In this document: positions 35,270 to 47,679 of the stretch, piece after piece
Layout of the letters: the number at the start of each line of letters is the position of its first letter
How positions within the stretch are numbered: the first letter of the stretch is position 1
Assembly (NCBI GenBank): GCA_025642065.1
Contig: JAODUP010000150.1
Coordinates: 536,001-600,000 of the forward strand
DNA: 64,000 nt
Origin: Paralvinella palmiformis
Lineage: Eukaryota; Annelida; Polychaeta; Terebellida; Alvinellidae
Reading direction: 5' to 3'
The notes under the pieces: model-generated
Seen by the model: only the letters and a program-made list of their open reading frames with translations
Databases searched by the model: none
Told to the model about the DNA's origin: nothing
Made by a program: the position numbers and the translations under genes

Positions 35270-35665
35270 AGTTTTTAATGATACAAAATTTGCGTGTCAC
35301 AAAACATAATATATCTGACAAAACGTAATAAATGTCACAAAACATAATACATGTCACAAAACAAAATACATGTCACCAAACATAATACATGTTATAAAAC
35401 ATAATATATGTCACAAAACATAATACATATCAGAAAACCTAATACATGTCACAAAACCAAATACATGTCGCAAAACCTTGTACATGTCACAACACCTAAT
35501 ACATATCAGAAAACCAAATATATGCCACAAAACCTAATACATGTCGCAAAACCTTATACATGTCACAAAACTCTTTACATGTCACAAAACTCTTTACATG
35601 TCACAAAACTCTTTACAAGTCACAAAACTTATACATGTCATAAAACCTAACTAATGAAGCAAAAC
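35270..35665. repeat. About 20-bp minisatellite (ACATGTCACAAAACATAAT type)
   Basis: Nearly twenty imperfect 18-21 bp units share the core ACATGTCACAAAAC. They are most regular at 35340-35640. The palindrome ACATGT is present in most units. Confidence 0.93.
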
Positions 35666-35869
35666 ACTAGTATATATTACAAGTATAAGCTGCAATAATT
35701 ACAAAAAAATTAATATATTTTAAAGCCTCATTACAATAAAAGTCGATATATGAAGTATCTGAAAACAAATCTGGACGATCAATAATATTTATTGGGGATA
35801 GGAACATTTAAAAAACCTCCCCCCTTTTCGGACTACTATCCTTTAGATCCAACGCATCCGGAATGAAAT

Positions 35870-35985
35870 ACGTTTAAATGATGCGACAACTAAATGAAGG
35901 ATGAAACACCCCTGAGACATAGAGCCCTGGCGGATTTGAACTAAGGTACTATAGATCTGTGGTCAACCCAACATGAATGAAAACT
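35870..35985 (-). mobile_element. SINE family 2, 5' fragment
   Basis: On the minus strand, GACCACAGATCTATAG and TTCAAATCCGCCA (tRNA-like T-arm) precede CAGGGGTGTTTCATCCTTC. This matches the head and early body of the family, and the 3' part is lost. Confidence 0.6.
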
Positions 35986-36044
35986 GAGCCAGGACAAACT
36001 TTATTGCAGGTGTTCTATCAAAATGACCCCCCCAGGTTATATAT

Positions 36045-36046
<2 letters not shown>

Positions 36047-36088
<42 letters not shown>

Positions 36089-36108
36089 TGTGTGTGTGTG
36101 TGTGGGGG
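36047..36108. repeat. (GA)n-(TG)n-G run
   Basis: A GA run, a TG run and a G tract are stacked. Further G tracts of 12-15 bases lie at about 36220 and 36341. Confidence 0.9.
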
Positions 36109-36359
36109 GGGAGACGGTCAACTAGGAATAGGTACCATTTTAAATATTGACACAGCAAAAAGGTAACACTTCAATATGGTAACACCGAGTTAAAATGACG
36201 GTAGGTGGTGTGTGTCTATAGGGGGGGGGGGGGCTCTAGTAAAGTCATTAATATGTGGTTATATATACTTAATATCCAATACTGGAGTTTGATATATGAT
36301 AAGTGGGGACTGGAGGTAAGGGAGCGGGGGTTGGGGTGTGGGGGGGGGGGGGGGTTGAT

Positions 36360-37410
36360 ATCAGGATTATAATTAGTGTGTATGGTGTTAGGTTATACTG
36401 TGTCTCGGGATATACACAACTACTTGATGATGTGTATATACAGAGTATGTGTACACTATAGATGTTGATGTTTGTAGGACAAATAACCCCGACATCTTGT
36501 TCACATCTGTTACTTCATCTAAGGACTTCTTCTCTTGTCTGACACGTCATCCGTGATAATCTGAGACGGTAGAGTGGAAGGTGAAATATTGGCCATCTCC
36601 GGGTTCTGTTCTTCATTAGTAATGTAGTCAATATTTGGTTGTCATACTATTATGAGTTTTGGGATCGGTTAAGTATTTGGTGGGGGAGGATCATGGGACG
36701 TATGTGTTAGTGTTAGTGTGTGTTAGTGTGTGTGTGTGTGAGTGTGTGTGTGTTAGTGCGAGTGTATTGGTGTGTGTGTGGTGGGGGGAATATGTGTCCA
36801 AACTGTACAAACACATAAAATAGAACATATAAAGACACATAACCAAAGAACTAATGATAAATACAAACTGGGATTTAAAGCTCTGTGAATATGTAAATCT
36901 CTATTGTCTTTCTTAATTGTCTCCCTCTATCTATCTGTCTGTCTGTCCGTCCATCCGTCCGTCTGTCTGTTTATAGCCATTGCTTCCCCTTCTGTCTCGG
37001 TGATGTTCATAATTCCGTTTCCTTTCTTATTTTATTCGGTCAGTTAGTAAATAGATGTCTTGATGATGATCTACCTCACAGACCATCTCTTTTAACTGAT
37101 CCTCATAGCTAATGGCTCTATAGACTACCCGTCTTTATGGACCACTCCGAGCCACTTCGGAGGATGACACCGTAAGACAGTTGTTACTGGAATTGGTTTT
37201 AACCGTAGAACATCACAACACGGTGACTGTCGATCAAAGAGTCAATGAAGCGTGACAATCTTATAAACAATGGTTATCAGACAGCAGAAGTGACGTCACA
37301 ACATCCTCAAATAACGAGGGAAAGTTATAAAGAAATGATCTGACAATTACTCTCATTGTTTCCATTGTTATGTATCTTACTCTAATGTGAGAATAGTTCG
37401 ATCAGTTTGT
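36360..37410. other. Gene-free sequence with small microsatellites
   Basis: Short TG and CTGT/CCGT runs occur (36716-36785, 36935-36970). No gene is supported. Confidence 0.45.
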
Positions 37411-37414
37411 TGAC

Positions 37415-37486
37415 GTTTATTGTTGTTTATTGTTGTTTATTGTTGTTTATTGTTGTTTATTGTTGTTTATTGTTGTTTATTGTTGT
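37415..37486. repeat. 10-bp tandem repeat (TGTTGTTTAT)n
   Basis: Seven almost perfect copies of TGTTGTTTAT follow one another. Confidence 0.97.
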
Positions 37487-38017
37487 CATTTTAGATATTG
37501 TGGAATATATCGAATTTGTTGTGATCTTTAATGTGGTATAAGTACGTTATGTTAACGGATAAGGCGAAGGCTCGTTATCTCGAATAAAAAAAGACGTATA
37601 CTTTTGGGCAAACGTCCAACGATCGGCAATAAATATTGTGTTTAGTTTATAAAACGTTATCTCTTTGATTCTGGAGAGCTCGCAATATTTATCTTTGAGA
37701 ACATTTGCTCCACCTAGAGTATAACAAATAACAGTTGATATCACGTAATATAAAAATTGTCTGTCTGTCTGTCGCTCTTCTGCCTGTTATCCAGTTAGTA
37801 TAGTATAAGTTAAGACTAACGTGGAACGGCTCATGACTCTGGATTAAATCCATCAATCCAACAAGAAGTATTGTTGGATATTTCGCCATTTTGTAACCAG
37901 TAGCTCTAATAATAAAGCCATTTTTCTATCTTTCCGTCACATAAAAACCTCGCCCTGCTTCTTAACTTTTGACGAATATGTTTACCTCGCTACACCTGGA
38001 TTAAAACTCCCCCCCTC

Positions 38018-38021
<4 letters not shown>

Positions 38022-38086
<65 letters not shown>
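38022..38086. repeat. (CA)n microsatellite
   Basis: An uninterrupted CA run of about 32 units. Confidence 0.95.
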
Positions 38087-38087
<1 letters not shown>

Positions 38088-38305
38088 CGTTCTCTAGTCT
38101 ATTGAATAATAAACCTCACCTCTCCCGTCGCTCGTCAGTTGTTAGTCAAAGAAAGAATATGAGGAAGGAAGGCCGACAAATTGTTGAAAGCCGAGCGTGG
38201 GAATGGCTACAGTTAATGGTAACTTCAGCGTAAAAATTAACTGACACTTGAAATGTTTTTGGTACGCAATCGATTTATAATACATCGGTGAGTAAATAGT
38301 TTGCA

Positions 38306-38309
<4 letters not shown>

Positions 38310-38356
<47 letters not shown>
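38310..38356. repeat. (TA)n microsatellite
   Basis: A TA run. Confidence 0.93.
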
Positions 38357-38360
<4 letters not shown>

Positions 38361-40505
38361 TCGGTTTATAATATGGGCGATCGTCAAAAGTACGAACTGT
38401 TATGGGGCGGGTGGACAACGAGATCGATTTTTGATCGCGATATACCAACTAAACGTAATTATTGATTGATTTCAGGTCTATGCCGTAGTCACTTTAATAT
38501 CAGGGAACATCATTATAGAATCTTTTTTAGTTGAGGTTTTTTTTCTTCTCTCAAGTAACATTCACATCTTGTACCTAGCAGTAAAAACTGAATTTGAAAA
38601 ACAGCCATTTTGAACCTAATGCCACCTATACAGGGTGTGCCAAGATTTCGGTCCAATAAGCTGTGTAACGTTCTTTTGTTCTGTAGAACAAAGCCCTTCA
38701 CCACCGAGACTAACCGACGTAGTGACATACCGTCACCAGTACAACTAGTGGCTGACATCTGAAAAGGTCTCCATCAAAAAATATCATCATCCAACTGAAC
38801 ATTTGACCAAAATTATTCGCAGTCACCAGACTCGCCGCGAGATTGAATTAGGTCTCTGAAAGTTGGCCGACTGGCGAGAGGACATCTGACTTCGTAGTTC
38901 AGTCAACGCCACGGGGCTCGACCACTTTGTCAGAGATGGCCTCAAATGACATGAAGCGAACGAACGCTATTGAAATCTCCCCAGACGAGTATGAAGATAT
39001 TTTCGTTCGTTCGCCGTTAATTGACGTCTTTCCTTGGTTTGGCTTAATAATAGAGGAATGCCTTCTTCGATGCTTCTCCTCGCTAAACTGATGTCCAAAT
39101 TGACAAAAGACGTTCTCGCCTGATGCCATTCTCTAAGACAACGTTTGTCCTGACCAACCTTGTCCTGGTGTTTAACGCCAATCATATCTCATTCATCTGG
39201 CACCCAAAATGGACTTCTATAGAAATAGTCCATATTAGCATTAGTGGGACATGTCGATGGTCAAATTAGTTGCATGAAGTAACAAGAAAACTTGCTATGA
39301 ATGATACAAAACGATAATAGTAGGGGTATTTCATTCACAGTCACCAGTAAATATGATCTTGTCGCCCCAGAAAGACTTCTTAGCTATACATTGGAACCTT
39401 TATATGACGAACAAGTCACTTCATGTCAATGGCTGTTATTTCTTTCTATAAAAAAAATTGACTAAGGAAAAAAGTTAATGAAAAACTCGTAAAAGAACAA
39501 TTGTCTTGAATGTCTTCGGGAACAAAGGCGAGAGCTTTAAAATAGTACTCTGTTCGCCGAGTGTGTTGTTAGGAATAGCATAGTTCGCGATTTGTTAATC
39601 GTAGGTACTTCTGTTTTCACTAACTTTTATGGTTTGTCTTCACTGGTTGATGGCCTTAAGCTGGATAAAAAATTATTCTGCTGTTTTCTGCTTTAGTTAG
39701 AAATGAACGGAGATTTTTCTCCATATAATCTTACCTTTAATCTTTACGCTCCTCACACAAAAATAGAAATAGCAAACAAAGCAGCTTTATTAAAACATAA
39801 AGCTGATATATTAGTCAACATTAAAAGACGTGTTACTTTTGTAGGCCCATACCTACAGCCGCGTAGACGACAAATACCGCACTAAGTCTGATCGTCTGAC
39901 ACTGTCTTGTAGACTTACATAAAGCATTTGACTCTGATCCAAAACGGTTTTTTTATGTGTGTTTTTTTGGTTCTTTCTGGACGTTCATCGGACGCCGTCT
40001 GTGTTAGTATAAGACTAAGTTAGATTTGTATCCGGAACGTGTTTTATTTGTTTTAGTTTTAACTTTTATTTGTCTTGTTGCCGTTAGATGTGTGTGTGTG
40101 GCGACGTTCACAGTATGGTAATTCATCCAGGTATGTCGACAAGAGAGGTAATACAAAAATTGATATTAAAGGAAAAATATTAGAAATTATAAAACAAATA
40201 TGAAAAACTCCACCACGACTGTAATAGAATATATTTTTTATATAATCCTTTTTATATAATCCATTTGCATAACACATAATTTAACATTAAGCATCAATCT
40301 AATACAAGTTCTAACAACGTATTCTTTTAAGAGAATGTTTATGTATGATAATATGTTTGTGGGTCAAATTGACAACAATAGATATTTTTGATGCAAAGTA
40401 ATATTGATGAAGTTCCAAAAGTTAATTATAATCGCCATCCTCCTCGCTAGTTGAATCAGCCATTAATGTGTGTCTATATAGTTAGATTACTTGCATTATT
40501 ATATC
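38357..40505. other. Gene-free sequence
   Basis: Several short open frames occur, but none resembles a known domain or has splice context. A single RT-like motif near 39,915 was noted and rejected. Confidence 0.4.
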
Positions 40506-40508
40506 ATT

Positions 40509-40509
<1 letters not shown>

Positions 40510-40570
<61 letters not shown>
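40510..40570. repeat. (TA)n microsatellite
   Basis: A TA run of about 30 units. Confidence 0.95.
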
Positions 40571-40573
<3 letters not shown>

Positions 40574-40902
40574 TGTATCTATTTATCTCTCTAAGTCAGA
40601 TTATCTTTCATTTTGTTATCTTTGTTTAGCTGATAGTATCTGTCGAGAGACAAAAGGTAAAGTCTTTATGACAATAAGAAGTCAGAATTGATTGTTTTAT
40701 GTTTAGAGATGCCTATAACAGATGTACGGAGAGTTAACAAGATGGCTGCCTAATTAGGTCACCTTGATAACCTTGCCTTATCTCTGATGATAATCTTTGT
40801 TAGTGTATGTATACCCGAGGCAGTCTTAAACTTGGCTTTAACACCACCGAACACTTCTCTAATGTATAATACACAGTAACCAAGGCTAAATAGAAACTTA
40901 GT

Positions 40903-40904
<2 letters not shown>

Positions 40905-40936
<32 letters not shown>

Positions 40937-40937
40937 G
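40905..40937. repeat. (AAT)n microsatellite
   Basis: About ten trinucleotide units. Confidence 0.93.
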
Positions 40938-41731
40938 GTAAAAAATAAAAATAATCAAAAATAAGTAAGATAATAATTGTAAATCAAAGGAAAATAAAAC
41001 AAAGCTTTTGCTAAAACAATGCAACGTTTTGCTATGAGCTTTGATCTGTGGGAGATAATAGTCTGTTGATATAATAAACAATAACAACATTTTACTTGTT
41101 CAAAGTAAGAGAACAATGTTATAGAAATAATGACAACAGAAAGATATATCAGTATTCTTTTCCTAGTTCTTTATAAGCCCCCTTCCGCTACACCGCCCCC
41201 CCCCCTCTCTCGTAAACCTATTATTGTATTTTGGATTCACAATATCGTGGACACACTGTGTTATATAAATTATAGCACATCGTGGACACGCTATCTTATA
41301 CATTCTACCCATCAGGTATACTATATCACGGATAGGTTATATCGTAGACACGTTATATAAATGTTAAATGACTGCTGGGTGGGGGTGGGGGTCTCTAAAT
41401 GCTAACATGTCATCTTTGATTTCCCCATCAAGTAAAATGTCAACTTATTGTTTGTTGATATCGTTAAGAAGGATGGCTATATGAAGTTGGCAAGTCCGAC
41501 GTCATCTCTCTAACGTCGGTTTCTTACGGGACTTGTGACCTTTGACCTTTAGTTTTGTTGCCATACTGTCGCCAATACTGTATGTGATCGACTTATAGAC
41601 TACTGACATTGTCCAAATCTCTGGTCGACAAAAGCACTACATCGAAGGTTATCGACGCAGCTAGAAAATGGCAAACTTAGTTGGGAAAATATTTATCTTT
41701 ATTTGCATAAAAGTTTATTTCTTGGCGCCGA

Positions 41732-41732
41732 A

Positions 41733-41766
<34 letters not shown>

Positions 41767-41767
41767 T

Positions 41768-41840
<73 letters not shown>
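41732..41840. repeat. (GA)n-(TA)n microsatellite
   Basis: A GA run at 41732-41767, then a TA run at 41776-41840. Confidence 0.95.
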
Positions 41841-41845
<5 letters not shown>

Positions 41846-41999
41846 TCATCATTTTATATACGTAACAGATGTTATATATATCTAACAGTCAGTGACTTGT
41901 CACTGTTCAATTAGTTACCAATATTAATATAACCTGTCAGAGTCACTAGAGTAGTTCTCCTTTAACACAACATAATTGTGTATTTCACGGCTAACCTCG

Positions 42000-42330
42000 G
42001 GCTTACATCACTCCTGGAATGAAATGTCAAGCACCACGGGCATACCCCCTCGGGAATCCCAACACAAGTGGCCGGCCTCCGCCCAATGTGACGTCGTACG
42101 CACGCGGTGATTACGTCATCGGCGTCCCTCGCGCGAAATGTCGGCGAAGCTGATTTGCAAGTGACTTGTCACTCACTTGCCGACAGGTGCAAAGTGGGTG
42201 CTGACCCGTTGTATATGACGCGTTGTGCCAGCCACCCGAAAATGGTTAAAATAATGAGCAATTATTAAGCAATTACTGGCAAGTTTTCGGTCGGTGTTTG
42301 GTGGTGGCCAGTGGACGCCATATTGGTATG
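42000..42330. promoter_or_regulatory. Candidate regulatory island 2
   Basis: A unique CpG-containing stretch between repeats. It has a CRE-like TGACGTCG (42091) and TTACGTCA (42113), and an E2F-like TTTCGCGC on the minus strand (about 42130). The inverted pair GCAAGTGA/TCACTTGC (42157-42164 and 42173-42180) is of the NK2-homeodomain type. Three ATTA/TAAT cores lie within 42251-42276. No reading frame of interest is present. Function as an enhancer is inference. Confidence 0.4.
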
Positions 42331-42514
42331 TTGTCGTGAAGACGTTAAGTGTGTATAGATACAAGTGTCACTGGTATTACTTAATGCCATACTTTGGCAA
42401 CAAACACTAGAGCCACTCCGAGCTACAGACGCTAATTTACGAGTTAATAAACAAACTCTTAAGGAGTACTCTCACCCGAACAGCGGCAGTCCCTGCCACG
42501 CGTGTCAACCGAAC

Positions 42515-42558
42515 TGCGCATGTCTGACCCAGATACGTACGTGATTAGCTGCGCATGC
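42515..42558. promoter_or_regulatory. Pair of NRF1-like sites
   Basis: TGCGCATGT at 42515 and TGCGCATGC at 42550 lie 35 bp apart in GC-richer DNA. Such pairs are common in CpG promoters, but no adjacent transcript is visible. Confidence 0.35.
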
Positions 42559-42599
42559 CCGGGTCGGTTACCCGGCACTGTGGCTATAGTTTGTGTATT

Positions 42600-44420
42600 A
42601 AAACGAGGAAATATCATCTAAAATTTAATTGTTTGAAAATGAATTTGAGGAATCGTATTAATTTGTCGATTTAAGGAGTAAACGTTATTGTAGATTGGTC
42701 GATCAGAAAGCTATAGTTTCTTGATTCGAATCGGGCATTACCTTACTGATATATTGTGTACTTGGTGTCTGAGCATTTCTTTATACTATAAAGATTTCCC
42801 GTGAGTAGTGTGTCTAAATATTGGTAGCTAGATAAATAATACTCACCCAGAAGTATTAAAGACGATGAATTAAGTTGTGCCGCGCCCAGTCTCAAGTATC
42901 TACCTTCACTTATCTGTAGACTCTTCTTCTGACATAAGACATTTGTATCGTTTTCTGGTATATATGATCCAATAAAGTAGCGTCATAAAATATTAAATGA
43001 TAATAATATTATTGTTATTATTTAACAGAGAGAAGAGCATTCTTTTTAAGCTAAATAACATAAGATGAAAGGCTAAAGAGCAGACCAATATTTCTATCAA
43101 ACTGAGAATGTTTACGTCACAATAACATGTATCTAATCGACGAATATAAATCCTATTGTTGAATAAGAGGAGACAATTAGAAGACGATCTTTGTCCAAGT
43201 TCTTAACGGGGAGAAGTTCATTATAGGAAATGGAAGGTTAGTGAAGGTAGAATCTGCTAAAACCAAGTGAAGGAGAAAATCGGGACGAAGATTACACTTT
43301 GATAGAGTGTAGTCGGTTGATGAATGAGAGAGGACAGGTCGGTTACAAAGAGATACGATGGGTAAAATAAGTACATTACTTGTGGGAATTACACAGTAGA
43401 TAATGAATAATGCTGCCAGATGAGTGGTGTTGACTTCTGTTTGTACTGGTGAGGTAATGGCGGTCACGATCAGATGACCGTGCCCTATTTGTTCAGTTCT
43501 ATAACAGATATATCACGGTATTATATAATACCAAGAGACCGTACCTTGTCCTTTGTTGGTAAGATGGAGCTTGTTATTTGCGGCTCGGCAAGACTTCAAT
43601 ATACAAAATATTCTAAGTACTAGAGTAGATCCTACAGTAGCTAGACCATAAGATACTAAAGGCTGTGAATCTCTTCACTGTCTGATCTAGTGTGATGAGT
43701 CGTGGTTATCTCCCGTGTGATCTGCCAACAATAGGAGGTGGTCCATCACCGACGGAGCCCCTCACCACCAAGACACGCAATATGACTGGGGCCGGGTACC
43801 CCGCTGGGCTCCAACAATTACACGCTCCAGTCAACTCTTATAACACATCGCTCTCATACTGTACCTGGGCTATTGTTATACAATGGCGGTCAGTGTAACA
43901 GCGTCAAGATCTCGGCACCTTGGTCACAGTCCGGGGAGAAATATCCCACTAACGGGGGCCCTGGTGGGACCAAGTAACTATTGGTGTTTGTTGTCTAGAA
44001 GACAAGCACCACTTGAAGACCGAAACTCGACCACGTCTCGGTCATCAACGACTTGTCCTTAACCCAGCGATGTAAACGACGCCATTAAACCTCCTCCACC
44101 TTCTCTAGCCATCTTCAACTCACATCTTCTCCGGCTACCTTCAACACCCACTTTCACCGGCCACATTCAAACCTCCCACCCTCACCTGGTACCCTCGGCT
44201 TTGAAACTTAACCCTCTTATTTCAACGATATCCTTCCTCTATATTATGAAGCCTTACAGATATGACACATTCCATCACATCTTCCCGCCCCCCCCCCCAT
44301 TCTCCCGCGCGATCAGGGAGGTCATTCCCCGTCACATAAAGCTGTGACCACGAAGAGAGTCACTGACCAGTCAAAGGTCAAACCTCGTCAGATCTTTAGA
44401 TCTTCGGATTGAATCTATGG
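42600..44420. other. Gene-free sequence
   Basis: The stretch is mostly unique. A C run lies near 44290. Frames near 43,700 and 43,200 show no family resemblance. Confidence 0.4.
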
Positions 44421-44422
44421 CC

Positions 44423-44423
44423 A

Positions 44424-44458
<35 letters not shown>

Positions 44459-44470
44459 ACATCATCATCA
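44423..44470. repeat. (ATC)n microsatellite
   Basis: A run of CATCAT triplets preceded by TATGGCCACATC. The tail of SINE family 2 is also (ATC)n, so it may be the remnant of one. Confidence 0.85.
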
Positions 44471-44850
44471 GTGTATTCCATGGGGAATATTTCATGGGGA
44501 TATGCTCATGACAGATATGTCTTAATAACTCTCAAGAACAACAGATAATGATTGTCATTCTATTATTACCATTTTTGATGTTTTGTGAAGATTGTTTATC
44601 TGTTTTGATGATAGACAGATTGTTTTATTTTGAGTACCTCCTCTTAAGTACTTCACAAACAGGAACAATGAGAACCAAGAGTACAATATGAGAACCTTTA
44701 TTGATATCGGGAGATCGGTGTAGAGTAATCTTAACGCCAGAAGGCACACACGAGTACTCCGATAGTAAGATGAAAGCTGCAGAGAATCCAGGGATGGCTG
44801 GGTATATTGTATAATCAGTTTATACCATGGGCATATGATTACGATAGATG

Positions 44851-44956
<106 letters not shown>

Positions 44957-44999
44957 CATGTTTGACAACTGGTTCTAATCGTAGCCATATTGGGTAGAG

Positions 45000-46035
45000 T
45001 GTCCAGACCAAGATAGTTGACAGTTGTTTCTCTTCTTCAAACTAATTAGCCAAATCTTCGCCAGAAAAACCTCCCAGTCGCTTACAGTTTGTCAACTAAT
45101 TATCTCTCGATTGGTCGACAACAACATCACAACTCTGTCAAAGGCTTTAACATCTTTAAGACATTTCGAGGCGGAGCCCGTTATCGTAGATTTTCTCTTT
45201 GAAGTCTCCCCTTATTTGTCTTCCGATTTCCAACGCCGCTCGGCTGTTTGCTTATCGCGAGTAAACGCCAACGAATTCCCAGCCAACAATCTCTAAATCT
45301 GAGCTCAGCTGGCGCTGATTTTAAAAGCTTCGCGAACAATAGTACAATCACATCAGCGCTGACTTCTAAACGAAAATGCGGAGGGCAAGTATTCACGTGA
45401 GTAGTGGAAGTTCAAAGTTAGAAGAGGACAAATGGTACCGTGGACAAATGGTTGGTCGGACCGTGTCAAATACTCTATTTTGGGGACAGTCTACAATATT
45501 TAACTTTGGTAAATAGACATAACTATTGGTCAAGTAAGAATGTCATGATGTATTTAGAAACTAATCGGCTTATTGACTCTATACGGGGTTAGTTAGCATT
45601 TATCGTTAGTTGAGGAGATAGATCTGTCAGGGTAGGTTCCGCAGTATTCTAGTTAGTACAGGAGTATAAATCATAGATTAGCGTAACGAATACTGTAATC
45701 TTTGGTAGACGAGGGTAGAGAATATTAATTATCTGACACAAGTCTATATAACGCTATATTCCAAGATTTGGCGAAATAACATCTTTCTGGATAACGTAAT
45801 TTACGGAGCTGTGTACTTTATGGCGGGCGACATTACATGCCTATGTACTTGTTCAACAAATAATATGCCGTGTTAAAATAGCACCTCCGAAGTATGTTTA
45901 CTTTCTACCAGATGTCGCCTCCTGTTCTAATATAAAGTTGTCAACACAGAACCTAGATAGGAAACTAATAATAATAGTAACTTTAACCGCTGGATGTTTG
46001 AGGGAATTCCTCCCATTTTCACACAACTCAACATA
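45000..46035. other. Gene-free sequence
   Basis: I see no supported feature in this unique stretch. Confidence 0.4.
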
Positions 46036-46290
46036 ATCTCATACATCCGAGTCATTGAAGTCTCACGCCTCGATATAATTTTCATAACTCAGTATACTTT
46101 CACATCCAGGTATACGCTCAAATTATGATACACTCTTCCACTCCAGTATACTCTCAAACCCTGATATACTGTCAAACGTCAGCATATTCTCATACCTCCG
46201 TATATTCTCACACCCAAGTATATTCTCATATCTCCGTATAGTACCACACCTCAGAAGATCGTCATATCTCAGCATTCTCATATAGCTCAT
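46036..46290. repeat. Degenerate about 22-bp repeat (CATACCTCCGTATATTCTCA type)
   Basis: Imperfect units with the core GTATA(C/T)TCTCA recur about every 20-24 bp. They are strongly diverged. Confidence 0.7.
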
Positions 46291-46594
46291 TATAATATCA
46301 TTAATTAAAAACGTGTATCGTTCATGATACTCTTATTTCTTAATATACTTTTACACTTCACGATACTCTCATGTATAGCATAACTCATTATATCTATGAG
46401 AATGAGTGATTGAGTCAGTAAATGAGTGGATGATTGAGTGATTGGGCAAGTGAGTGAATGAGAAATTGTTTTATTTATTCTCTGCGCTGTGCACGCCTTG
46501 GATGTATGAGTGAGGAGCAAACCCAATTCAAATAAGTAGGGCAGCCAAATTATCAGCGTTATAATAAAATATAATAAAATAATATACTATATAT

Positions 46595-46596
46595 AT

Positions 46597-46682
<86 letters not shown>
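46595..46682. repeat. (TA)n-(GA)n microsatellite
   Basis: A TA run followed by a GA run. Confidence 0.95.
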
Positions 46683-46686
<4 letters not shown>

Positions 46687-46762
46687 GAAATTTTAGTAAT
46701 ATGATAACTTTGTAACAAAGAAGACAAAATAACCTGATTTTAATGACTTGAACATGCAGGAG

Positions 46763-46951
46763 AGGTGCCTCAGTGATCTAACTGGTAGCGCGTTGGACCA
46801 CAGACCACCTGAGTTCGAATCTCGGCGACGGCATATCTGAAGGGTGTTTCATTTTTTACTTCGCTTCATTACCTTTGGAGGTCGCTCGGCCCATTTAGCC
46901 TATCATATACAAAAAGGTGGCCGTAAAACATAAATCAAAAGCATCTCGGGG
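46763..46951 (+). mobile_element. SINE family 2, best-preserved copy
   Basis: The head has an A-box-like TGATCTAACTGGTAGCGCG and a B-box-like GAGTTCGAATCTCGG. The body reads GTGTTTCATTTTTTACTTCG, CATTACCTTTGGAGGTCGCT and CGGCCCATTTAGCC. The 3' part reads GGTGGCCGTAAAACATAAATC. A possible 9-bp target duplication ATGCAGGAG lies at 46754-46762 and 46952-46960. It defines the family for the four older minus-strand copies at 26.5, 26.7, 27.7 and 35.9 kb. Confidence 0.8.
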
Positions 46952-46952
46952 A

Positions 46953-47010
46953 TGCAGGAGTGGACTAGAAACCTAGTCCATGGGTTCGAATCCTCTCCTC
47001 AGCCAATTGG
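46953..47010 (+). other. tRNA-like sequence after the SINE
   Basis: A stem CTAG...CTAG around GACTAGAAACCTAGTCC is followed by a T-arm-like GGGTTCGAATCCTCTCC. No complete tRNA fold is possible. It may be the head of a third retroposon, cut off by the minisatellite that follows. Confidence 0.45.
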
Positions 47011-47020
47011 TGATCTTTGA

Positions 47021-47446
47021 CACCACTGTACTAGGGGAAGTACTGTCGTGTACACCACTGTACTAGGCGATACACTGTCGTGTACACCACTGTGCTAGGG
47101 GAAGTACTGTCGTGTACACCACTGTACTAGGGGATACACTGTCGTGTACACCACTGTACTAGGGGAAGTACTGTCCTGTGCACCACTGTACTAGGGGAAG
47201 TACTGTCGTGTGCACCACTGTACTAGGGGATACACTGTCGTGTACACCACTGTACTAGGGGAAGTACTGTCCTGTGCACCACTGTACTAGGGGAAGTACT
47301 GTCCTGTGCACCACTGTACTAGGGGAAGTACTGTCGTGTACACCACTGTACTAGGGGATACACTGTCGTGTACACCACTGTACTAGGGGAAGTACTGTCC
47401 TGTGCACCACTGTACTAGGGGAAGTACTGTCGTGTGCACCACTGTA
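47021..47446. repeat. 32-bp minisatellite, about 13 copies
   Basis: The unit begins CACCACTGTACTAGGGGA and repeats every 32 bp. Three variants (AGTACTGTCGTGTA, TACACTGTCGTGTA and AGTACTGTCCTGTG) are interspersed in a recurring order, which implies block duplication. Confidence 0.97.
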
Positions 47447-47679
47447 CACCTTTATGTCTAATCATACGATCTTCACTCCTACCCATCCCACCCCCCACAG
47501 ACTGAACATTAACTATACCTCAAGTCTACACCAGGAAGATTTATATAAGATATGTTTAATATTGCATTACAGTAACATTAAGAAGGTTCTGGATTTTGAA
47601 GTACATCGAAGTCGAAGCCATGACTATAAAAACCACTTCTCTGATCCCCCCCCCCCCATAACAACCTTTATATAAACAT

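Noticed and set aside
36216..36354. Poly-G tracts as G-quadruplexes
   Set aside because: Single long G runs next to microsatellites, not four spaced runs. Probably slippage products.
38630..38665. CAGGGTGTGCCAAG as a mariner terminal repeat
   Set aside because: No matching inverted end or target duplication was found nearby.
39895..39940. RT-like motif VDLHKAFDS
   Set aside because: A single short motif with no supporting RT sequence on either side. Could be a relic but cannot be supported.
43692..43898. 68-codon G/P-rich frame
   Set aside because: No family resemblance and no convincing splice sites.
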